Assembly (NCBI GenBank): GCA_913057885.1
Contig: CAJXOI010000076.1
Coordinates: 1-5,390, forward strand
Source of the DNA: an uncultured Micavibrio sp.
GTDB lineage: Bacteria > Pseudomonadota > Alphaproteobacteria > Micavibrionales > UBA1664
Length of the DNA stretch: 5,390 bases
Reading direction: 5' to 3'
Positions within the stretch are counted from its first letter, which is position 1. The number at the start of each line of letters is the position of its first letter. This document shows, piece by piece, positions 1 through 5,390 of this stretch. A program made the translations under genes and the position numbers. Below the pieces are notes generated by a model. It was not told where the DNA came from and did not search any database. It saw only the letters and a program-made list of their open reading frames with translations.

Positions 1-1387
1 AACCGCCATTCACGAGTCGTGCCGTCATCACGGCCAATTGCATTGGCGTTGTCAAAAGATACCCTTGACCGATCGTCGCATTAATAGTTTCTCCCAAATG
101 CCATTCAGTTCCAAATCGCCCACGTTTCCAGTGTTTATCAGGCACCAATCCTCTGGATTCTAATGGTAAGAACAAACCGTAATCCTGTCCCAAACCAAAA
201 CGCCGCGCCATATCGGCAATTTGTTCAATCCCCAATTTTTCAGCAATGTTATAGAAAAAAACATCGCATGATTCTTCCAAGGCACTATAAAGGTCCATCG
301 ACCCGTGCCCTGCCCGCTTCCAACAATGAAACCGTTCTTTATTCACATCAAAGTGCCCATTACAAAAATACGTTGTCGTTTCATCAATCACTCGTGCTTC
401 CAACGCTGCAAGCACGGTAATCATTTTGAAGGTTGACCCGGGTGGATATTGGCCTGAAATTGCTTTGTTATTAAGGGGTTTCCCTGGATTGCTGTTTAAA
501 TCACGCCACACATCCGCCGGTAGACGCGTCGCAAATAGGTTGGGATCAAAAGACGGATAAGAGGCGCAGGCATAGACCTCACCACTATGCACATCCATAA
601 CAACAGCCGATGCCGATTTTTCACGGGATAAAATTTGCATCACCTGTTTTTGCAAATCGCGATCAATAGTTAATCCAACGGAATATCCGATATGTCCTTT
701 TTGGGTGTCCAACTCTCTTACCATACGTCCTGCGCTGTTGACCTCAATCGATTTTGTTCCGGCCTTTCCACGTAAGGATTGTTCAAAAATCCTCTCAATG
801 CCTGTTTTTCCGATTTGGAAATCAGGCAGACGTAAAATCGGTTCATCCGTCATATCTTTTTCAGATACGGCCCCTACATAACCTACAATATGCGCAAAAT
901 TATCTTCATAGGGATAAAGGCGTTTTTGCCCAACATCGATGGATATACCGGGCAGGTCAGGTAAAGAAATTTCAATGGCAGACACGTCCTCCCACGTCAA
1001 ATTGTCTTTAATCTTGATCGGTATAAAACGTGCTTGTCGCGAGGCTCTGTCTTTGACGGCTTGTTTTTCCGATGGCCGCAAATCAATAATTCGGGACAGA
1101 TTATCCAGAGATTGGTCCATATCATTGGTTTGTTCAGGCACAATCTGCACGCGAAAATTTTGTTCGTTATATGCCAACATGTGGCCAGAGCGATCAATCA
1201 CGTATCCGCGCACAGGCGTCATTAAGTTAACATGAATGCGATTTTGATCGGATAAAGTTTGAAATTGTCTCCCCTCCACTATCTGTAACCACCCAAGACG
1301 GGTCATTAAACCGCCATAAAGTGCAGCCGAACACACGCCAAGCATAAATGCCCGCCGCGAAAATTGCTTAGAGGGATGACCGTCCAT
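1..1387 (-). CDS. mrdA: Penicillin-binding protein 2, elongasome transpeptidase (C-terminus cut by window edge)
   Basis: Peptidoglycan DD-transpeptidase of the rod complex, which cross-links new lateral wall in the periplasm while anchored in the inner membrane. The 462 codons present have no stop or frameshift. After a short basic N-terminus with SRRAFML (residues 10-16) comes one membrane segment (about 14-34). The pedestal region begins with VRGYVIDRSG (about 57-66), and the transpeptidase domain starts near residue 260. The active-site motif is STFK, with nucleophile Ser318 and Lys321. The second motif is SCD at 373-375, in the context ESCDVFFYN. A cysteine pair in the YFCNGHF and FHCWKR segments is typical of PBP2. 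The third motif (KTG) and roughly the last 150 residues lie beyond position 1. The ATG at 1387 is the first Met after an in-frame TAG at 1397-1399, which fixes the start. It overlaps the mreD end by 20 nt and has no clear Shine-Dalgarno, so translational coupling to mreD is likely. PBP3/FtsI is less likely given the mre context. Confidence 0.96.
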   Translation of the reverse strand, partial: MDGHPSKQFSRRAFMLGVCSAALYGGLMTRLGWLQIVEGRQFQTLSDQNRIHVNLMTPVRGYVIDRSGHMLAYNEQNFRVQIVPEQTNDMDQSLDNLSRIIDLRPSEKQAVKDRASRQARFIPIKIKDNLTWEDVSAIEISLPDLPGISIDVGQKRLYPYEDNFAHIVGYVGAVSEKDMTDEPILRLPDFQIGKTGIERIFEQSLRGKAGTKSIEVNSAGRMVRELDTQKGHIGYSVGLTIDRDLQKQVMQILSREKSASAVVMDVHSGEVYACASYPSFDPNLFATRLPADVWRDLNSNPGKPLNNKAISGQYPPGSTFKMITVLAALEARVIDETTTYFCNGHFDVNKERFHCWKRAGHGSMDLYSALEESCDVFFYNIAEKLGIEQIADMARRFGLGQDYGLFLPLESRGLVPDKHWKRGRFGTEWHLGETINATIGQGYLLTTPMQLAVMTARLVNGG

Positions 1388-1892
1388 AGCCAGAGACTAC
1401 ACGGTGTAGGTGCCTTAAAACAAGGGTCAGTGGTATAAAAGCCACAATATTCAAGACCACCGCCAATAAAGAAGGCAAAACAGAGAGAATTTGCATGGAT
1501 AAGAGACTGACCCCCCCCCATCGAAGCAGCTCAAAAAACGCCACAGACAAAATAAATATAATAAGGTGATAAATAAAAGGTTGCGACAGTATAATTCGCC
1601 GCGTTTTGTATAAAACCAGCGTATAGAGAACAAAGGCGAAAGCATGAAGGCCCAACAATGAATCCAAAGAAAAATCAATTGTTAGACCTGCTATAAAAAT
1701 AAACCATAATGGCAAAACGGCTGGCAAATGTACGACCCAATAAAAAATTGCAGTGAGAAACACAACAACATGCACATTATCAACGGCCACAAAATCAACT
1801 GTTTGCGTCGATAAAATCAGTAAAACCAGATTTAAAAAATAAATCGGCAATGCCTTGATAAAAGGTGGCCTTTGCGAATAGAGAGAGCTCAC
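1368..1892 (-). CDS. mreD: Rod shape-determining protein MreD
   Basis: Small polytopic inner-membrane protein of the elongasome, working with MreC and PBP2/RodA. The product is 174 residues, normal for the family, and almost entirely hydrophobic, with about five predicted membrane helices and basic connecting or terminal segments (YKTRR, the C-terminal RHLHRVV). The block WVVHLPAVLPLW followed by GLTIDFSLDSLLGLHAF resembles the conserved MreD core. The start is GTG at 1892, only 4 nt after the mreC stop; a convincing Shine-Dalgarno is lacking, suggesting coupling to mreC. The next in-frame candidate (TTG, residue 16) would cut into the first helix, so GTG is preferred. The stop TAA at 1370-1368 lies inside the mrdA start region. 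The gene contains a run of nine G on its coding strand (codons for RWGGV), and the frame is open across it. Identification rests on context plus hydrophobic pattern, since MreD sequences diverge strongly. Confidence 0.92.
   Translation of the reverse strand: MSSLYSQRPPFIKALPIYFLNLVLLILSTQTVDFVAVDNVHVVVFLTAIFYWVVHLPAVLPLWFIFIAGLTIDFSLDSLLGLHAFAFVLYTLVLYKTRRIILSQPFIYHLIIFILSVAFFELLRWGGVSLLSMQILSVLPSLLAVVLNIVAFIPLTLVLRHLHRVVSGYGRSSL
1511..1519 (-). repeat. Homopolymer tract of nine G within mreD
   Basis: Nine consecutive C on the plus strand, that is nine G on the mreD coding strand. They encode the W-G-G-V part of RWGGVSLL in a loop before a membrane helix. The frame is intact at length nine. 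Gain or loss of one base would truncate or extend MreD in a wrong frame and could affect the overlapping mrdA start by loss of coupling. Such tracts are slippage-prone, but no variation can be seen in one sequence. Confidence 0.9.
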
Positions 1893-1896
1893 AAGA

Positions 1897-2796
1897 TTAT
1901 CTTAGATATGTTGACCCAGATGACGCAACGGACCGTGTTGCAGACCCCGCAGGCACACCATAATCAACGATTTGTACATAGTTTGCACGGTTAGCGTTAG
2001 CGAATGGACGGACAGCGATCCAACCATCTTTTGTCTTATATGTTTCCCCGACAGGCACACCATATGGAAAAATACCGCCATGACCGGAGGTAACAACTCT
2101 CTGTCCTTCAGCGATTGCATGAGATTTAGGTAAATGATCCAGTATAGGATCGCCATCATTTGTCCCGGCCAAAATGGCTCGATCCTGAGTTCCCTCAATC
2201 GTAACGGGAATACGCGAATTGACATCACTCATCAGTAAAACACGTGCAGTTTTCTGGCCGGTTTCAATGACGCGTCCAATCAATCCCTCATGGCTCAACA
2301 CACCCTGCCCCTTGGTTAGACCATCTTCAGAACCCATACGTACCAAAATCGTATGGGAATATTGTGTTGCCGTATCGGCAATCACTTTGGCCGCGTGATA
2401 TTGAACAGCGTCTTCTTCTTTCATGTTCAATAATTCGCGAAGGGCTCTATTTTCAGCATCCAAACGATTAGCCGTTTGAAACCATTCAATCAAACGTTCA
2501 TTTTCTGCGGCTAACATCTCATTATTTTTTTGAACTTCCCACAATGCCTTAACCCGCATTAATTCCGTAGCAGCATATTGGACGGGTGAAAAGACCGTTT
2601 CTGTGGCAACGACGGCCTGATCGGCAACATATTGTTTCGCTTTATTGACAAGTGATGGAACAAGGATATTCAAAGCCAAAAGAACAAGAGATAATGAAAG
2701 AAAGAAAACACCGCATGTTTTCTGCTTTTTATCCTGCACTGTTGATATGGACATTTGGCGCGTTGCCAAACCTAGTCCGATTGATCCACTCTTCAC
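1897..2796 (-). CDS. mreC: Rod shape-determining protein MreC
   Basis: Bitopic inner-membrane scaffold of the elongasome; its periplasmic part contacts PBP2 and helps activate it. With the GTG start the protein has 299 residues, a usual MreC length. A cytoplasmic tail of about 28 residues ends in a basic stretch (DKKQK). One membrane segment follows (about 29-47), then a coiled coil (about 78-124, rich in E, N, R and L heptads such as NNEMLAAENERL and DAENRALRELL). The two-lobed beta domain (about 135-285) includes GLTKGQGVLSHEGLIGRV, RIPVTIEG and SGHGGIFPYGVPVG, all family-like. The end is poorly conserved, Ser/Gly rich. An in-frame TTG at 2829 would add 11 residues, but the GTG at 2796 has AGGAG eight bases upstream and is the better start. 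The gene lies 139 nt after mreB and 4 nt before mreD. Confidence 0.95.
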   Translation of the reverse strand: MKSGSIGLGLATRQMSISTVQDKKQKTCGVFFLSLSLVLLALNILVPSLVNKAKQYVADQAVVATETVFSPVQYAATELMRVKALWEVQKNNEMLAAENERLIEWFQTANRLDAENRALRELLNMKEEDAVQYHAAKVIADTATQYSHTILVRMGSEDGLTKGQGVLSHEGLIGRVIETGQKTARVLLMSDVNSRIPVTIEGTQDRAILAGTNDGDPILDHLPKSHAIAEGQRVVTSGHGGIFPYGVPVGETYKTKDGWIAVRPFANANRANYVQIVDYGVPAGSATRSVASSGSTYLR

Positions 2797-2804
2797 TTTT
2801 TGCT

Positions 2805-2809
2805 CTCCT
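2805..2809 (-). promoter_or_regulatory. Shine-Dalgarno AGGAG deciding the mreC start
   Basis: On the minus strand AGGAG is followed by eight bases and then GTG at 2796. It is the clearest ribosome binding site in the mre cluster. It lies downstream of the in-frame TTG at 2829, so it supports the shorter, GTG-initiated mreC. Confidence 0.75.
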
Positions 2810-2894
2810 GCCCCCTGAAACAAAGGCAATTTTGTACAACCTTTTCAGCATTAAAGAAAAATTAACTTTTCTTCAAGTGATTAGTACGAATCTT

Positions 2895-2923
2895 ATTCTA
2901 AAACGTTTACAAAAACTGCGCAA
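2895..2923 (-). promoter_or_regulatory. Possible promoter in the mreB-mreC gap
   Basis: On the minus strand TTGCGC (2923-2918) and TAGAAT (2900-2895, five of six matches to TATAAT) are separated by 17 bases. The -35 matches only the TTG half, the part most conserved in alphaproteobacterial promoters. A transcript would begin near 2888 and give mreC-mreD-mrdA a leader of about 90 nt. The rest of the 139-nt gap holds only an A/T-rich weak hairpin (AAGAAAA and TTTTCTT near 2853-2873), too weak to call a terminator. This could be chance in AT-rich DNA. Confidence 0.35.
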
Positions 2924-2935
2924 GGGGCGGCAAGT

Positions 2936-4015
<1,080 letters not shown>

Positions 4016-4064
4016 TTAGCGGGTTTCACGTGTTTGCGCTAGTCTAAATTGTTATTCACACACA

Positions 4065-4094
4065 AAAAAGCCCCCGAAAATACGAGGGCTTTTT
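4065..4094 (-). terminator. Intrinsic terminator downstream of rpmJ
   Basis: AAAAAGCCC (4065-4073) and GGGCTTTTT (4086-4094) are perfect 9-bp complements. The stem can be extended inward by CG/CG pairs across one C-A mismatch, leaving a short A-rich loop. Read on the minus strand the stem is followed by a run of T, so it fits termination of rpmJ, 24 nt past its stop. The T run on the other strand means it may act in both directions. It implies mreB needs its own promoter or readthrough. Confidence 0.88.
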
Positions 4095-4117
4095 AAAATC
4101 TTTTAAAACAGGTGACA

Positions 4118-4243
4118 TTAGCCCTGACGCGCCTTGTTGCGAGGGTTGTTTGGGTCAATAACATAAACACGCCCTTTGCGACGAACTGTTTTACAAGTAC
4201 GGCCACGTGTTTTCAAACTTTTCAAAGAATTAACGACTTTCAT
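4118..4243 (-). CDS. rpmJ: 50S ribosomal protein L36 (bL36, zinc-free form)
   Basis: Smallest protein of the large ribosomal subunit, binding 23S rRNA. The product has 41 residues: it begins [11 protein letters not shown], contains [10 protein letters not shown] in the middle and ends NPRNKARQG, a clear L36 pattern with the usual basic composition. It has a single cysteine (Cys17), so it lacks the CxxC...C...H zinc ribbon and belongs to the C-minus type common in alphaproteobacteria. AAGGG ends seven bases before the ATG at 4243 and serves as ribosome binding site. The stop is TAA. The gene is a single-gene unit, with its own promoter upstream and terminator downstream, rather than part of a ribosomal-protein operon. 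Confidence 0.96.
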   Translation of the reverse strand: MKVVNSLKSLKTRGRTCKTVRRKGRVYVIDPNNPRNKARQG

Positions 4244-4276
4244 TGTCTTACCCTTACTTTTCTTAAATTTTGATGT

Positions 4277-4306
4277 GTTCTAACGCATAAATACCAAGGC
4301 TGTCAA
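4277..4306 (-). promoter_or_regulatory. Promoter of rpmJ
   Basis: On the minus strand a perfect TTGACA (4306-4301) is followed, after 18 bases, by TAGAAC (4282-4277, four of six matches to TATAAT). Transcription would start near 4270, giving a leader of about 27 nt with the AAGGG ribosome binding site. It lies in the 112-nt gap shared with the divergent cNMP-EAL gene. Confidence 0.65.
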
Positions 4307-4355
4307 CAAACTTATTCATTTGAAACCCTCGTAAAAATCGGACAAGATTGTTTTT

Positions 4356-5390
4356 ATGTCCGTAAAAGACACCATATACACAAAATTCCAACCTGGTGAA
4401 ATGGTCATGGAACAAGGCACAATCGGTGATTGCGCCTATATCATTGAACAAGGTGAAGTTGAAATTTTCATCACCCATCCAGGTAACTCCGAACAAAAAA
4501 TCGCCACACGTGGCGAGGGAACGATTATCGGTGAAATGGCCTTAATTGACCAAAAACGCCGTACAGCATCCATCCGCGCAGTAACGGAATGCAGTATGGT
4601 CAAGATCACCGAAGACGATTTTAAACGCCGTGTGAACGCCTCAGACCCGATCATGAAAATGATTATGCAGGTTGTCCTTAACCGTTATCGCGACACCATT
4701 TCCCGTATCCATGTTTTTGGTGAGGGAAACAGCTATCCCCCCGCCGAAGAGACAGAACGTTTGTTGACCCAAAGTGGAAAAGCGGTCGAAAACTTGAAAA
4801 CAGCAAATGAATTTAAACATGCAATTGATAACAAAGAGCTTATCCTGCATTATCAACCGATCATCGACCTTGAAACAAAGGATATAAAAGGTTTTGAAGC
4901 CTTGATGCGTTGGAATCATCCCCATAAAGGGTTCATGCCGCCGAATTTATTTATCCCCATCGCCGAGGATAGCGGATTGATCATTCATGCATCCGATTGG
5001 GCGATTGAAGAAGCGTGTAGCGCCCTTCAAAGGTTGAAGAAGGCATCTAACAAAGATGATTTGTTTATGAGTGTCAATTTCACCGCCATTGACATGCTTC
5101 ACCCTGATTTTCTCTCAAAATTACTGGCCGTTTGCCAAAAAACAGGCACCAAGCCGCAAGAGGTAAAAATTGAAATGACAGAGCGCCTTTTGATGAACAA
5201 TCCTGAAAAAGTGCGTGAAATGTTGATGGCCTGCAAAGAAAGCGGATTTCATATTGCCATAGACGATTTTGGTACAGGATATTCTTCCCTGTCTTACCTT
5301 CACCATTACCCCATTGACACAATCAAAATTGACCGCGCCTTTGTGGTACAAATGACCAAGGATGATAATGCTCTCAACCTTATTAAAGGA
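4356..5390 (+). CDS. Cyclic nucleotide-binding domain / EAL-domain c-di-GMP phosphodiesterase (C-terminus cut by window edge)
   Basis: Predicted soluble signalling enzyme hydrolysing c-di-GMP to pGpG under control of a cyclic-nucleotide-type sensor. The 345 codons in the window are open to the edge. Residues about 8-110 form a cNMP-binding (CAP/PKA-regulatory type) fold: FQPGEMVMEQG, then the phosphate-binding cassette IGEMALIDQKRRTAS, where Glu60 and the Arg at 68/69 fit the ribose- and phosphate-contacting positions. A linker helix (about 110-165) leads to the EAL domain from about 165. Catalytic and metal residues are present: EAL at 181-183 in FEALMRWNHP, Asn241, Glu273 in KIEMTER, Asp303-Asp304 in DDFGTGYSS and Lys324 in IKID. 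The last quarter of the EAL domain is off the edge. No GGDEF domain, signal peptide or membrane segment is seen. ATG at 4356 fits the domain start; no strong Shine-Dalgarno is present. TTGAAA (4320) and CAAGAT (4343) would give an almost leaderless transcript, but the match is weak. It is divergent from rpmJ. Ligand identity is unproven. Confidence 0.93.
   Translation, partial: MSVKDTIYTKFQPGEMVMEQGTIGDCAYIIEQGEVEIFITHPGNSEQKIATRGEGTIIGEMALIDQKRRTASIRAVTECSMVKITEDDFKRRVNASDPIMKMIMQVVLNRYRDTISRIHVFGEGNSYPPAEETERLLTQSGKAVENLKTANEFKHAIDNKELILHYQPIIDLETKDIKGFEALMRWNHPHKGFMPPNLFIPIAEDSGLIIHASDWAIEEACSALQRLKKASNKDDLFMSVNFTAIDMLHPDFLSKLLAVCQKTGTKPQEVKIEMTERLLMNNPEKVREMLMACKESGFHIAIDDFGTGYSSLSYLHHYPIDTIKIDRAFVVQMTKDDNALNLIKG

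Noticed and set aside
939..1235. Plus-strand open frames (98 and 63 codons) and a minus-strand 66-codon frame inside mrdA
   Set aside because: All overlap the continuous PBP2 reading frame, which has clear family motifs; these are shadows.
1330..1340. Possible lipobox at Cys19 of PBP2
   Set aside because: The preceding residues are L-G-V, and the position before Cys should be Gly, Ala or Ser; PBP2 is a membrane-anchored protein, not a lipoprotein.
2797..2829. TTG at 2829 as the mreC start
   Set aside because: The AGGAG ribosome binding site lies between it and the GTG at 2796 at ideal spacing, and the extra 11 residues show no family pattern.
2862..2876. TTAA-N7-TCAA resembling a CtrA box (TTAA-N7-TTAA) in the mreB-mreC gap
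   Set aside because: It has one mismatch in a very AT-rich stretch and no flanking consensus, so chance is likely.
4091..4108. Two copies of TTTTAAAA separated by TC, beside the terminator
   Set aside because: The TTAA spacing is six, not the seven of a CtrA site, and the short AT palindromes are part of the terminator tail region.
4320..4348. TTGAAA-17-CAAGAT as promoter of the cNMP-EAL gene
   Set aside because: The -10 matches only three of six bases and would force an almost leaderless transcript; not strong enough to list as a feature.
4263..4496. Minus-strand 77-codon frame upstream of rpmJ and antisense to the cNMP domain
   Set aside because: It runs through the rpmJ promoter and opposite a well-supported domain, with no coding features of its own.
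4641..5351. Minus-strand frames of 76-94 codons opposite the EAL domain
   Set aside because: They are antisense to conserved EAL motifs, including DDFGTGYSS, and Cys/Phe rich in the way antisense translations often are.

Overview
The window looks like a chromosomal piece of an alphaproteobacterium of moderate to low GC (judged by eye, not computed). The evidence is the gene order mreB-mreC-mreD-mrdA (PBP2), the alphaproteobacterial style of the MreB, PBP2 and L36 proteins, and non-ATG starts on mreC and mreD. I cannot name the genus.

Layout. Positions 1-4006 hold the cell-elongation (rod-shape) operon on the minus strand. It is read from mreB (4006-2936) through mreC (2796-1897) and mreD (1892-1368) into mrdA/PBP2 (1387 to beyond the left edge). 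mreC-mreD-mrdA are tightly packed, with a 4-nt gap and then a 20-nt overlap. mreB and mreC are separated by 139 nt that contain a possible promoter. Upstream, also on the minus strand, is a small stand-alone rpmJ gene for ribosomal protein L36 (4243-4118), with a good promoter before it and a clear intrinsic terminator (4094-4065) separating it from mreB. On the plus strand, diverging from rpmJ, a gene starts at 4356 and runs off the right edge. It encodes a cyclic-nucleotide-binding domain fused to an EAL c-di-GMP phosphodiesterase domain.

How the genes work together. MreB filaments, MreC and MreD position and activate the PBP2 transpeptidase for lateral cell-wall synthesis; RodA is the usual next gene but lies outside the window. 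The cNMP-EAL protein is a predicted signalling enzyme that could link cAMP/cGMP-type signals to c-di-GMP turnover. Its link to the mre operon is position only.

Main anomaly. mreB carries an in-frame TAG at codon 93 of 356. The reading frame and family similarity continue on both sides without any shift, so this is a clean nonsense codon in a gene that is normally essential in rod-shaped cells. It may be a sequence error, a real mutation, a split gene with reinitiation (TAG-CCA-ATG), or readthrough. mreB also ends at a TAG, which argues against general reassignment of TAG. I see no CRISPR, mobile element, tRNA, rRNA or clearly new multi-gene system here.
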